Source of the DNA: Polytrichum commune
Taxonomy: Eukaryota > Streptophyta > Polytrichopsida > Polytrichales > Polytrichaceae
Direction: 5' to 3'
Assembly: GCA_950295325.1 (NCBI GenBank)
Contig: OX485809.1
Span: 16,816,144 to 16,880,143 of the forward strand
DNA: 64,000 bases
The position numbers and the translations under genes are program-made. Below, piece by piece: positions 44,365 to 58,600 of the stretch (positions are counted from its first letter, which is position 1; every line of letters begins with the position of its first letter). The notes beneath the pieces are model-generated. The model was not told the origin of the DNA, ran no database searches, and saw nothing but the letters and a program-made list of their open reading frames with translations.

Positions 44365-45990
44365 ATCTTGTCGCAAAATGAACATAATAACATTATTGTG
44401 AAATCTCCTCTCTACTTGACGGAAAACTTGCCAGGTGGTCAACTGCCTCCTGTGTTTTGGCATTGGCATGTCGGCCTTCTGTCTCAAAAAAAGAAAAAAG
44501 AAAAAAAGAAGGATCCACAACGGAGTTATGTGGGACTAACGGTAATCCACGGAATATTTTCCACATTCATACTGAATGTAGGGAATAACATGTGGAGTAT
44601 TGTTAGTCCCACTGAACACTATGAGGGATCTGAATAATGTTATGAATGAAGATTGTGGCACTAAACGTTCAAGCCCTTGACCCAACATGTTAAATCTTAA
44701 CCATGCTTGAAACTTCATCCTCATAAGGTGGGGAAAAAAAAGCACTCACATAAAAAGATTAATAAATCAATAAACTGCAAGCTTAAATCTCAGCATTGAT
44801 CGTATAAGGAATCGACCCATTTATCAGTTACATTCTTTTCAATCATAGAACACAAATGTGTCCAAAAGAAAATATTGATAAATTTGGACTTATATAAGTG
44901 ATTGGAATTCAAGTAAACACCACATATAAGTTATCACCATGGTCACAAATGATTGTATTTTTATTGTCTCTTTGTGGGTTCAAGTTGCATGAATATAGTT
45001 TCCATATTAACGACCAAGCAATGGTGAATTGTTGTATTTGTTGGGGTCTTGTAAGAACTGCATAACTACCTTCAAGGGAGGGGGGGGGGGTTAACACGTT
45101 CGTTTGCCAATAATAGGCAACCCCTTGGCCCACTTGGTGCCGGCTCAAGGCAAAGGCTCCACTAAGATTGGGGGTATTGGTGACCCCCATTGCCTTGGCT
45201 CGACTTGGCTTGCCCCCACTCACAATGAGTTGGCCAAGAAACAAATCCTTGCCAATAATTGAATGCGAGTAAGAGCTTGCCAAGCCTTGCTTGTAAGCCT
45301 CTTGGCCTAGATTAGTTGTCCCATAGTTGGGCCTAGGAAGGAGGGCCAAGGCACTAGGAAGGGAACTAGCTATTAGGTCCAAATGAAAACTTGTACATGT
45401 CATTATGATACTTTTGGGCAAGGACATCTTTGAAAACCAACATGACTTTCACCAAAAATTTGTCCCTAGGTGCCAACCTCACCCAATAGAGTCCAGGGAG
45501 TTTTGTAGAGAAAACGGATAATTTCCTAGCTTCTAGAAGGTGGCTCGGAGTTTTCAAATTTGATCTAGAAGTGGGCCTAGAGAGTGCAAATTTTATCAGT
45601 TGATATCCCCCATTTTCTAATGTATTTAGGCAATAAGTCAACATTTCTTTTTTCATTTATCAAGTTTCCTAAATGTCTAAAATGGGGCTAGTTTTGTATT
45701 TTGGTGGTGGATGTTTATTCCCTCCCCATTTTTTTCCCTTTAAGTTTCATTAACATCCATCCCCTTTTCTTTTTTTCAAGTGTACAGGGTTAAAGAATGT
45801 TAGCATTCGCTCTTTATTTTTTTTGTGTGTAAATAATATCCTTAACATGAGTTGAACCTGGCAAAGCCCCTACCATCTTAGGGCCAAGAATGTAGCCTTC
45901 AGAATATACAAGATCCACAAAGGGTCCAAGTATTTTCCGAAGGCTGGTTAGTATTGAATGTCACGAAATTTGGGTACCATTGCCGTTAAT
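44365..45990. other. Intergenic, no gene recognised
   Basis: A 172-codon minus-strand frame (44909-45427) is the longest here but has no recognisable domain and sits in a low-complexity CTTGGC/GCCAAG-rich stretch. A G10 run is near 45082. Confidence 0.35.
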
Positions 45991-45991
45991 A

Positions 45992-46470
45992 TCAACTGCC
46001 CCAAAACGAACAAGACACATCACTCACACTCCGTGCATTAGGAAAATTCAAATAAGAAGAGGGATTAGCATACAAAAAACGGTATTTATTGTCATTCTCC
46101 CAAAGTGGGACAACGCCACTGATAATGTCATCCACCCCCTCATCTGGCCCTTCCAAGGCAATTCGCAGTATTGCCTTGAGATTCTTACTGCCTAACATAT
46201 TTTTAACTTTAGTCTTGATCAGATTATGCACACTAAAAGCACGCTCACACGTCGCTGTAGAAACATATTGCACATGAGCTTACTCTGCAAGAATGAGGAG
46301 GTTGGGGTACCGTGCTTGCAAAGCATGTTTCCAAGTTATCATGCCCCACAAATCCCTAAAATTCTTATCCCCTCATTTTGTAGTGCATTAAAGTTTAAAG
46401 GCTAAAAATTCACGCTTACATTTTGCTTGGTCCACAAGAGGAGGGAGTTTGAAGCTCCCATGTGAGCGGT
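45992..46470 (-). pseudogene. hAT transposase C-terminal fragment
   Basis: The minus-strand frame 45992-46273 reads through the hAT dimerisation region: a CERAFSVHNLIKTKVKN block, then LKAILRIALEGPDEG and a WENDNKYRFLYANPSSYLN block. This is the conserved C-terminus of plant and animal hAT transposases. Upstream pieces continue in broken frames: WKHALQARYPNLLILAE before an in-frame TAA at about 46278, and KLPPLVDQAKCKREFLAFK at about 46390-46450. Stops, frameshifts and loss of the N-terminal zinc finger and catalytic core make it a pseudogene. Source of any hAT activity for the MITE at 26729 cannot be inferred. Confidence 0.82.
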
Positions 46471-47309
46471 AACTCCAACTATGCATAGTATTAAAAAAAA
46501 TTCCTAAAAAGTATATGTCTAGTCGGTTGCTTGCCGTGAAAAATGCCTTTCAATCAATAATTTGATGTGGATACTCCAGGGCGGCTTGCCTAAACACTAG
46601 CATTTTTTTATTTTTCCTAATCGGCCCATTTCCAAAAACCTTGATTTCTCTTCCGGAACCCCTTCCTAAACATTTCTATTTCAATTAAAATTTCTCAAAA
46701 TCAACTGGCTAGCTTGTAACTAACTCCCGGCACTCCCCATTCATTGCCACCAAATAAGACTTTGGGGATGAAGAATGTTATGTATCACGTAGACCACTTA
46801 AAAAATCTGGTGGCTCTTAAGGTTCAAAAATACATTTGAAAAATAATATACAAGTTTCAGAGAGAAGAAACGGTGACCCCTGATGGGATCAGCATGATTG
46901 AAATGCCCGTTCGACCCACCCTTGATATTATGTCCACTGGACAAATATACAGGTTTCACATATAACTAAGTGTCAAGTGAGAGGGATGACGCCAATCGCA
47001 GTTTGATATGAACAGGAGATGCTTCATTCTTTATGAAAGTTGCAAACTTAAATGTAAACTTGAGGTGGATTTACATAGTGTGGCTTAGGGCCATTACTTC
47101 TTGTCATAGGACATCAAAAACGTCATTTCTAGTAGATAATTAAGGCAAATTCATATGAATGACTTTCAGAGCATCAACAACATCAAATTAATAGATCAAA
47201 ATAACAAAGTTAACCATGAAATCCCTCAAAGAGGAAAAGCAGTGGGTTCAATCCTCCTTTGAGAAAAAAAAATCTTTATTAAGAGCTCGGTAGCTTGTCA
47301 CGTATCAAA
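46471..47309. other. Intergenic next to hAT remnant, nothing recognised
   Basis: May contain further decayed hAT sequence, but no motif survives. Confidence 0.3.
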
Positions 47310-47570
47310 ACCTATTTTGAAAGTTGGGTGAAACTTTTGGGACTTTCTCTTTTCACTTCTTCAACTTTGAAAAAAATTTAGGATCCAAAACATTTTAGGT
47401 ATGCGCATGGGACCCGCTATCCTAAATCTTGCATCAGCCTATGCAAGGCTAGCGTGGCCCATCCATCCTTGTAGGACAAAACTAGAAAGTCAATTTTAAT
47501 AGCTCAACACCACTCTTTGTGTATGGTAATTCAAGCATTAAGAAAAGTTGGATGACTTTGCACTCAAAAC
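47310..47570 (+). repeat. Dispersed repeat, copy b
   Basis: Same family as 34846-35140: GAAAGTTGGGTG, CATGGGACCCG, CTATGCAAGGCTAG, GGCCCATCCATCCT, TAGGACAAAACTAGAAAGT and GCATTAAGAAAAGTTGGATG in order. Confidence 0.65.
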
Positions 47571-50500
47571 TCACACTAATAGGACACATTGGTGTGGTTG
47601 TGCATATAGTAAAGGGTAACCTATATTCTTGAGGACTTAATTATAAATGCTTGGATGTCATTCACTATGTTGTTTGAAAAGATCAAGTCGTTATTGGATC
47701 AACCCACTACAATAGTGAGTAATCTGTAGTAAAAAAAAATTCAATTACCTAAATATTGGAGTATGTCTGTATTACTACAAACCAACAAGTAATGACTCTG
47801 AGGCCTTGAAACATTCATCCTCTACATGAACTTGAACTACTATTGTGTTCTATATGCATGCTAATACTGGGATTCCTCTAGATTGCGGTTTCACATCATC
47901 ACATTTCGATTTTTGAGTGATGTGGAGTTCGAAATTCAACCTTACAAATTCATTAGGAAGGATGTATGGCACCACTGCTCATCTCATTGTGTTGAAATTA
48001 TATTGCAACTATAAGGCAAAGGGACTCGTATCCACATCACTGTAAATACACATATAGTTCTTATATATATATATATATATATTTGTACACTACTAAAGGT
48101 TCCAATTAATGTGGAGTTCCATTTGAAATTGCGTAGTGAGCTTAAATTATATACCATAAGATACAAATTCTTGCAAATACAAGTTACAATAATAAAGTGC
48201 ATGTATTTATACACGACAGTTTTTAATGTTCTCATGCGATTCTTTGGGCCCATGAATAAAATGCAAGAGGATGCCAACATCCCATGTAGAGTTTCTTTTA
48301 CCTCTTCATAGTTAGATAAATACAGAGGGACGTTATGTCCTATCTTGAATACGATTCCCAAGATAGGAGGGGAACAGGCTTAAAAGACTTAGTAATGGTA
48401 TGTAGAACATAAAATAATACTCTGATGATAAATACTTAGTCACCTTGTTTGCAACAAGTTACAGCATCGTGTACGAATTCCAATTCATGATCTTCATGTT
48501 TTGAAATAACTGGTGTAGTAACAGACCTTGAAGAAAGACTTGAAGAACTATATACTTCTCATTGATACATGTGTGATTAGGTCACGAGGCTCACACGTTT
48601 TCAGTTATTTGTGAATGATTTAATGGAATGCGAATTGATTTCTTGAACATGTCACAGAGCAACAGTCGCATGTGCTTTGGAGTGATGAAAGACCCTTGTC
48701 CGATGAAACCACAACTTTGGCTTGCGAGTCTTGGTGGTGAGGACCTTCACCACTTTTTCCTTCAATCTCACAAGAAACCGGACCTATGTTTTTCCTTCTA
48801 GCTTCTTTCTTCTTTTTTGTTTTTCGATTTTTCCCGACAAATTTGCAGAGCTTCCACGATGCATCGCATTATTCAGCAGTATAAGCATTCGTTTCTTAAC
48901 CTTGCTATAAACTACTACATAATGACACTTGAATGAAGTCACTGTTGTGGGAATCTCATAACTTTCGGCTTGAATCGGAAACAACAACAACTTAAAGTTC
49001 AACCCAAGCTAAATTTTTAGTAGAAAATTAGCATGGGTCACATTGATTGTTTTTTTGAAAAATTAATGTGGATAATTATCAATACATCATGTGCTACTTT
49101 AATCCTACAAGTATTTAATGTGTTAATCAGAAATCTTCATGAACATTTATGAGAAGATCCGGGGTCTTCGACCCACGTTAATTCCACCTTGACTAGAAAA
49201 TTTATGTGGTCCATGCTGATTATTTTCATGCTAATAAGACTATTTAGAATAGCTTGAAACACACTGAAACACTTCAAGGTTGGTGTATTTCATTTTATGT
49301 GCAAACTTTGTCATATGTTACTGAAAATACATTGAATGACAAGAGTGTGGTTATATGACAGTTTGGTTATTTATGACAACCGGAGACAACGGATTGGTTT
49401 CACAAAAAGTGATTGTAATTTAGACACGATAGATTAGAGTAACTAAACTAACATGTTCATTGTATCTTTTACTTAGAGAACAGCCGATAACATCCTCTAA
49501 ATCCTTACGTGAGTTGATGTTGGATACGGATCATAAACACACTTGCCTTCCATTTCACATGGCTGAAACAAATGTTGACCTAAAATATTGAGGTAGTCAC
49601 AACTAATTCTTATGTGCAAAACATTTGGTTGATTTAAAATATGAACATGATCATGAAGCCATTTGACTAAAAATATTGAATTGTATGTGGAGTTATCATA
49701 GAGAATTAACTTCAGTTATTTCAAAATCCATTGTGGTTAGGTAAAGCCACGAGTTTGTGTTAACCATCTAGGTGGCATGGCTTACCTTTTGCGTGATATG
49801 AAGTCTTGAAAAACCTATTGAGGCTTTCTTATCTTCTTGTATCATAATATTAGATTTGTACAACTTAGTCACCTTTAAACTTTCTACATGGGGACATGAT
49901 ATCCCTATATCTGACCCAATTGATCAAAATAAATATTGTAGGCCACACTATCAGCAAAATATTGATTAAAATAGTGTTGAAAATAGCATCTATAAGTGCA
50001 CACTATTTACCAATCTATAATGCCGAACATAGGAGGTCCACGTTGTAGGTCATATTTTAATTAATTTGAAGTAATGTACTATGTATTATTGTAACTATGT
50101 GTATTATTTTTATTAATTTAGAGTAATGTACTATTGCTACCTATTCGCCAAGAGGCTTTTCCTCCATGAGGTTGCACATGCCTAGTAAAGGTGGTGCTCA
50201 TCATCAAAACATGCCTTCAAGAATCACTTCCAATTGTTTCAAAGTATGAAGATTCTTGCATAAATATAGACCTAAACGATGTTGAAAACAAAAAATCCTT
50301 ACATATGTTTATAAATAAAATAAAATAAAATAAAATAAGAAAATCATTATATGTACTCCAACACTAGTATTGGAAAAAGAAATAGAAAAAGAAAAAAGAA
50401 AAAAAGATACAACAACAACAACAACACTTTTATTTACCATAATCCCTCCATCATCTTTTCTTATGACGCTTCCATCCGTCTCAACTTCATAACATTATTT

Positions 50501-51855
50501 AGTTGAGTTTGTACACTGGGTGGGGCTAGGAACATTGTTAAGTACTTTACCATGTCACAACATTTAAACATTGTTTTAGCCAAAACAGGAAGCACTATAC
50601 TTTACACTTCTGAATTCTACATATGGTAGATGAGGCTAATTTGGCTAGCTTTCTCAATTGGACACGTATTTTTGGCTCCTAATCAGTGGTATAATTGTTT
50701 TAATTCGGTGGGTGAGTAATACATGGTGATTTAGCCACTGCCTTGATGACATTTGGGTTAATCACCTTTGGAGAAGTCAAACTACGCCCATCATCCTCCA
50801 TAATGAGGAGTGCTATCCACTGAGTTATGACACACTTGAATTTTGTGCCCAAGGTGGGTAAATTAGGAGGCAGCATGTGGTTGTGAAGTGCTGACCAACT
50901 TGTATTGTGGGTTTTCTATAATGGAAAAACAATTTGACAACATGTTATCTTACATAGTAGCCATTTTAGAGACATGACACAACCATTATTGGCATTGAAA
51001 TTGGTTTTCATTGACAAATGATCACGTAGAATTTGCTATTGATGTTGTCCGCTTACACAACATTGAACGATAGAAGACTTCCCCCTATAACACCACATTA
51101 AGAAGTACAAAATCTTTGATTCCGAAGTCTAGATCAACACCTTCCTCAACTCCGATTTCAACGATTTTATAATCTTTGGTCTTGATTACTAACCTACTCA
51201 ACCTTCTAATGCTTGAATCCATTGGTTGGATGATTCCACAGAGCTGGAGTGTCCACATTAACCTCGTCTACCTTACTTGTCATTGTTCCCCAATGGAGCT
51301 CCTTCAAGCAGTTCTATTTAAATTTAAGTAAAAGAGTTGTCATGGGTAGTGAACAGGGAGATTTTGGGCAAAATTGGTCAAGATCCTACTGTTTCCAAGT
51401 GACATGTAGAAATCTTTCAGATTTTCTTTATTAATTTAAAGTGCATTCCATAGATTGCTCTAGAACAAATAGCAATTGGCCTAAAGTCTTGAATGTGAAT
51501 TGGTTATATCTCAAACTCATTCAGCCAATCTTTACCTAGCAGTTGGATCTCCCCATTCATGAGGTAACATGGATATCACTAACAACAGTTGTAATGCAGG
51601 TAGTTGTTCTCTTACTGCATCCTCTCGATCAAATTTTGCAACTTCAAATTTGTGTGTCGTATTAGAATATCTTTGTTGACATATCAACAAAAATCAGTTT
51701 GAAAGTCATTCTCTTAAATTAGTTATGATTATTATAGTGCATACTTATGGACTCCTAAAATGAAAACATAGGTCCTTCCAATTTTGTTCGCTATCAAGTG
51801 TGTGGCAATTAAAATCTGAAGACATAGTCCAGTCTCTTAACAACGTGTCTGTCCA
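47571..51855. other. Intergenic, no gene recognised
   Basis: No coding region can be supported. Simple repeats: (TA)n at 48062-48082, (AAAAT)n at about 50311-50338, (AAC)n near 50411. Confidence 0.4.
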
Positions 51856-51858
51856 GGG

Positions 51859-51990
51859 TGTTTGTTCTTTGGCCCTCGCATATAACAACGCGTCTCTTCA
51901 TGTTGTTTGTTTTTTGGCCCTCATGTATAACAACGCGTCTCTTCATGTGATTTGTTTTTTGGCCCTCATGTATAACAACGCACCAATTAA
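51859..51990. repeat. 51-bp tandem repeat, nearly three copies
   Basis: Unit contains TTGGCCCTCATGTATAACAA then CGCGTCTCTTCATGT. Because 51 is a multiple of three it gives a repetitive open frame on both strands; I do not read it as a gene. Confidence 0.85.
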
Positions 51991-51994
51991 ATAC

Positions 51995-52641
51995 TAAGGC
52001 ACCAAATAACACCCACATATTTTAGTTCCGTAGCAAGGAGTGGTGTAACCAGCAATTTTTTGGTACACAAAACATTCAGCATTCAACATTGTTCTAAGAA
52101 AACACACCATGAGCTGCTAAACACAATTCAGACAAGATTCAGCTCCACTGCTCGATTGGTATAGGAGAGAATTGGAAACATAATGCTCATATTACACTTT
52201 TGATTTGTCTAGAACATGGCGTCTTACAACTCCACGTTGAAAATAACAGAAAAGTTTGTCCTGATAACCCTCTGAAAATCTACAAACTTCTCATGATTAC
52301 CCAACAGAGCTCCCGTGAACATTTCTGTTCAAAATGAAAAGAAAACGCAAGGCCACCTGCAAGAAGCTAGCTGTCTTGGGGACCTGGGCTACCATGCTTA
52401 CTTAATTTTGTGGCCACAACTTAATTTTGTAACTGAGGCCAAGTGGCTAAACTTTACCCTGATGGTTTACATTAGAAATTAACTCACAATATGTAAGAAA
52501 TTCTCAACCCTGCCATCAACTCAAGAGATTGGCTACAAAAGCACCTTCATAATGTGAGAATGTTTTACTTCTCAACAAGGCAGCAAAGTCGCCAAAATCT
52601 GGTCGTACTTGGGTGTGCAATAACTACCTAATTAACCTAAC
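51995..52641. other. Probable 3' flank of the aspartic protease gene
   Basis: No coding region; the part near 52641 is probably the 3' untranslated region of the minus-strand protease. Confidence 0.35.
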
Positions 52642-55600
52642 CTACTGTGTAAGAGCTACCCATCCAAGAAGGGCCATTACCATGGCTGACAAGCCAAGCG
52701 AAAGTGCCGTGCTTGGATGAACAGAGTTGGGAGCAGCAGATGGGTTAGAACTGGTGGGAGGCACTGCTGTTACTGTTTGCGGCGTAGTACTGGGAACCCG
52801 ACGAGGAGGAGGAGGAGGTGGTGGCACATTTGTCGTTGAATTACTTGGAGGAGGGACAGCTGGTGCGGGGGTGGTGGTATTTGTTACACTTGGAGTTAAA
52901 TCGGTTTTGCCTGCAATAAACATATATCACAAAAGTATTAACAACTTGGCAGCATATAGACTAGGGACAAGTACTGCAAATGGGACACAGTTCCCTTGGG
53001 TTGCCACCTCCTTCAGCTTCAAAACTCCCTACCCTAAACCCTATACATCTGGTCTAGTGTGGCATTCAAATTAATGCATTATATTAATTTAAGTGGCCTT
53101 CGCGACTTGAGATAAAGGACCAAGTGACATGTGACACCCTCTCTAGGAGCTTATTTGCATTACTACTCGAGACATTCTATGGTTTCTTAATTGCACAAAA
53201 CACACGGAGCTTGAAACTACTTACAGTCTGATGGAGTCCAGCCAATGAGCATATCCCCACGGTTGTATGTGATGGAAAAGTTCGCCATGAAGTTCTCTGC
53301 ACAAAAGATCAACAAGCTGTTACTAATGCTCGACACTGATCTCCAGGCTGCTAATAAGAGATTGCAGAAGGCAAATCCTGATGACCTGAATCCTACAACA
53401 TGGACTACATCTATTTGATATATGTTAGTACTTTTATAAGTATCTTCTCCACACAATCAGAAAATTTAACCTTGAAATTCCACTCATGATGCCTCCCAAT
53501 ACTATACTGACATTAATCACTGAGATGAGTATACAAATGATTGAACTTACGGCCAATGATGGAGAGGTCTGCCCCACTATCCATAACTGTGACGCACACT
53601 GCAACCATTGCACCCGTCTGTACAGAGAACATGAACATTTAGGTAAACAGGATAGAAAAACTGTTTGGACACACCTGCCCCTAAAATACCTATGCTGAAA
53701 GTAATTTGCTATGCAGGTGCAAAGAGAAGTGAACCCACAACGACCCTGTAACCTCACACAAAAAGTTGGCAAGTTACGAAATATTAGAATGTGGATAACG
53801 TGAGTGTATAAGACCTGAGTATAATTGACAGAACATTCCTACAAGTGGTGCAACAAGAAGACTCACGCTGTCGATAATACTCTTCAAACCACTGACTATG
53901 TCCATGGTGGCTGTTCCTCCTGAGAATGTCAATGTCATCTTTGGAACTTGGAAGTTTGTGTTGCTGAATTGGACAAACCCACCACATCACTATCACTGTC
54001 AGTCTCTCGAATACAAAATCACACAATTTTCTCAATGTGTCCTAGTCACGACTCCTAGTCAAGGTTGCAAGATATTGATATCAAGTCACAGTGGAAGCTG
54101 CATACACAGATGTCGCGCTCAGTTAAAATGTATCCCTTGGTGCCTTTAGAACAGGAACTCTTAAACCCTAAACCCTTGGTTGCCTAACATTGACATAGAG
54201 CACAACAAAAGGTGAGGGTAGAATTTTAAGAAAGATAGTCACCTTGTCTGATAACAAAGATCCCAGTTGTTGAAAGTGTATGTTGGAAGTGTCATCTGCG
54301 CGTGATACTGCAGTTTTGCACCACACTTAATTAGTGCACATGCAGCAAGCCATCGAGCTAACAATTACCATAAAAATAGCGTAGCCCTACCTGAAGTTGA
54401 CAGACCCAAACAAGACACAAACAAATGATCAGTATGGTCGTTGAGAAGGGAGAAAGCTCACAGCTTGGACAAAGGCCTGATAAGCAGTTTTGGACAAGTA
54501 TGTGAATGAAGTTCCTGTATCGAAGAGGGCCTGTGAGGCCATGGAAACAGGGGTAGTCCCAACAATCAATGAATCGATCTCCACAATATACGTCTCCCTG
54601 TATAACAATGCAGACAAACAAGAAACAGGCCCGACTTTGTTAGCGGCTAAAATCTCGCCTCGACCTTTTGGACAGCATGATCCTTTCAGGTCTCTAACAG
54701 GTTAAGGAAATGTCTAGACATGCCCCATTATGTACCAAAAACTGACCACTAAGTGGACCCAGCCAAATGGCGAACCGCGTCCACCCTATGACTATTATCT
54801 AACCTAACTTCTTGGAGGATAGAATGTATATCAGTGAAGAACTTTGTGAGAAATTAGTTGGACCATATGACATTCTCTGAATGAAGTGGATGAATAGTTC
54901 CCCTACATGTACATATTTTCATCTGGAATTATGTGCACATTGCAAGGAGATGGCAGTGAGATTAATAGTTACAATGTTTGCAACAAACGGCCAATCAGTA
55001 AGACCCCCAATGTACAATTCTGAGCTAACTAGTCTAACAGCTGGATGAAAATATCTGACCACATGACTTGCAAAAATGCTAGAGGTTCGGAAATGCACAG
55101 CCAGGGATTTAAGGCAGGTAACTCACAATCCTGATGTTGCAAATGGAATTATGGGAGTTGTTTGCTGGTCAGCAGGGCCAGCGTCACCGAAGGTGATCAT
55201 TCCAGATCCGTCTGAACTGATGCACATGCTGAACGAATCCACCATTTGTCCTGTGCTGGCAAGTTTGTTGGGTACAGAGATGTCTGTCATCCCAAGGCCC
55301 ATAAGCCCATCTGGCGCAGCACCCTTCAAAAGGGACCCTGTTTGCATTTGGCCACACCTGACAAACATTGAAATTGGCGGACCAATCAGTATCGCTTAAC
55401 AAAAAATTACGGTGCTTCACTGTTGTTCATTATTACCAGGAAAAAAATAATAATAATAATAATCTTGGACCACAAACTTGATGTGGTTAAGTTGATTTCA
55501 GTCGAAATGTCTCTCGAATGGATTGGACTCACTACGCTTCGCTATTTACAGCATCAAATGGGAAGTGCAGTTTAATTTAACTTATACAGTGCTTTCTTGA

Positions 55601-58600
55601 GGCTGGGAATAAAATAGAAACTCAACTACCTAAGGAGAAACACAAGGATACATTAAGAATAGATGTTTCTAATAATCCAAAGCAATGTCCAACGTCAATT
55701 TCCAGGCCAGTGCTTTAGAATAATGAATAGGGAGAACCGATTGCTAGTTACAGATGAACCAGTTTGAGAACTAACTGACTGAAATTCAAGGCTTCAGGAA
55801 TTTACAGAATATACCCCAATTTAATAAAGGAAAACCGGAAGATGTCAACATGTGACCGGTTGGACTTGGAAATACTAGGATCTCGACCAACTATGCCCAA
55901 CCCAGACCCTGCTTTACAAAACTATTTAGCAGTAGTAATGTCTTCATGTTTAGCTCAATTAGTCAATCGTAGTTCTCGTAGTTCTCGTACTTCCTCTAAA
56001 ACAGCGTGCATCACATTAAGAGCTTTCTGAGAGCTCAGATTGACACCGCATGCGTCCACTGGAGACATCGAACGGAACAACAGCAGTAGAGCACACCTTG
56101 TTCTACTAGATAAAACATTAGTCTCCATTGAGATATCATGTAGTACTCACAACTCTTGGAGACAGATACACTCTACATGGTACCTCACTGTCAGCACTGA
56201 AGATTTCAGTTTTTATAAACAACGTACAAACAAGTCGTTTGGATTCTCTATAGAATATTAAAAGCTTTAACTGGTATTAACTGATATTCTCAGTGAAATG
56301 CCATGCCATTTCATAAGTTCCAATAATAAGTGACACTTACACACCAATAATAAATGGTATAGATAACCAAATTACACAACTTATATTGACTAATGTGGAC
56401 TACCATATGTAGTTACATAAAACTAGGAGTATGTATCATGTAAGCAATTTTATACAAGTACGGAAAGTAAATACTATGTACTTAACAGAATTCAACTTTG
56501 ACGACAAGGACTTGTAAGAAGGTGTACATAGCTGGAAAGCGCATCTACGTGAATTGCCAACGATAATGGAAGGAGAACTCACCCTAAGTAGATAGGGAGG
56601 GTGACAGGGTTGCCCCCTGCCTCCGGCATAAAGTAAAGGACGTCTTCATAAATAGTGCCGGAAGTGGAGGTGTTGGCCGACACATACTTGATCTCGTATG
56701 GGCACTGTTCTGTTGATGCACAAGTGGCCGATTTGGCGCACAGCGGATCGCTGCAGAGAACAGGCTTTGCAGTTGAGGATTGAGACGGTGTATACGCATT
56801 CAAGATGCTCTGCAGGAAAATCAAAACATTGATTGTGACAATGGAGATCATTAAACACAAAATGAAAGCTCCTCACATGCACATCGTCTTTTAATGACAA
56901 ATCGAAGATAAAATTTATAAAAGAAACCTACAAAACCACTTCGGGTTCAAGTAGATCTCGTGACTGGTCATGCTCCACATCGACCACCCACAAATCACTT
57001 TCACAGTGAGATCAGTTGGCATACGAAAGATTCTAGAGCCACATATTCACCCTTCTTGATGCCTCACGATAAACTCCACGTGCGATCTGGATGGTCTAAA
57101 GCAATGTGAGGCTGACATGTGACGAATTTCAAAAATGGTAGGACTTACAGTGCGTGGATCGTTGCTTGGAGCCGAAAGAGGTGCACAGGACACGCACTCG
57201 CAGGGGATCCAAAGAAGGTCGCTTCCTGTGTCCAGGACCACCAGAAACTGCACATTGGGAGTTCCGATTTCAATGTAGGCGTAGTGCAACCTGGTTTCAC
57301 GAAAGTTACACCATTAATGCCACTCACTCCTTCGTGACAGTTGAGGTACTATAATGAGATACCTTTCGCAGGTCGACATAAAGATTTTCATGTCTGCAAC
57401 GTGCTCTTGCCTATAAACATGAAAATGTTACTCGCACTTGGATGCCAGACACCATACCGTCGAACCTCAATCGATGACAGCCAGGTTTGCTATGATCCTG
57501 TTCAAAGTAATTCGGATCTGGAAAGTCTAATGAATTGCACACCCAGGGTAGCAGCTATCTGTAGCTACCCACAAGTGGTCAAGCGTCGTTAGAACATGGT
57601 TTGATCCTGTAGAACATTTTACAATAAATTTTTTAGAATCTGCTTCGTGTTACTTTTGAAAAGTATTTTGAATTATAAACCTGCTTCCCTATTACTAGCA
57701 CTAGCACTAGCACTCCTAATACAAAAACACAGTAGGCAATGTGTTATAATAGAATTTAGGAGGTTAAAAATCACCCAGGGTGTATGGATGGTGAGCCCTG
57801 CAGCTTTACAGAAATTGCTTAAATATTTTAAAAGAAAGCCGACATTGTAAGTGTGGGCTTCTCTAATCCAGAGACAGATGGTAAAAATGATTACCTCCTA
57901 ATGTTACGGTCTTTCCGAGCAGGATGCTCCTCTCTTTGGAATAACATATCTTCATTCATGAGAAGCATTTGAACTGATTGAGAAACAACTGTCCTAAAGG
58001 GGAGTCTAATTGCCAGCTTGGAATCATTGAGATCTATTTTATTATCTAGAGTGTGTGAAGGATCAAGGCTACACGATGCATAAACTCTCTCGACGGCTCA
58101 AATTCTTCCAACCACCTCAACTTCGATGCAGGTATGTCCAGCTAATTTCCAAATCGAGAAGTTTTTCAGATCCGATTTGAGGGCGGCCTAACAACGACCA
58201 ACCACTACGGCACTGCAGGTCTCCAGGATGAAACCGGATGATTTTGCATTCCAGCACATGACCAGAACCCTATACACCTAAATTTATGTATCCCTCATTC
58301 GGTGTGGCCGACTCTAATCAACGTTTGACCCACATAAATGTCTTCCAATGCTACTCCAACACAAGTAGTGAAGGTCGTTTTAATAACATGACACATCGAT
58401 TTTCATGTCACACTAGATCAGAGATACACTATACTGAGCTAGGGGGCTACTTGGCCATCATTACATTGTCCACCTAGTTTTAAGGTAACCCTGCGTCGAT
58501 GATCGTGCAATCACTGGATTGGAACCAGATATGTGAAGAAGGCATGGAACACTTAATGATCCAAGACAAGTAGAGGAGGCATATCTAATTCGCATGGCAC

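Noticed and set aside
44909..45427. 172-codon minus-strand frame
   Set aside because: No domain, biased composition from CTTGGC-type words, no splice partners and no neighbour support.
51800..52018. Repetitive protein on both strands (LALMYNNASLHV repeats)
   Set aside because: A 51-bp tandem repeat keeps all frames open; no gene signals.
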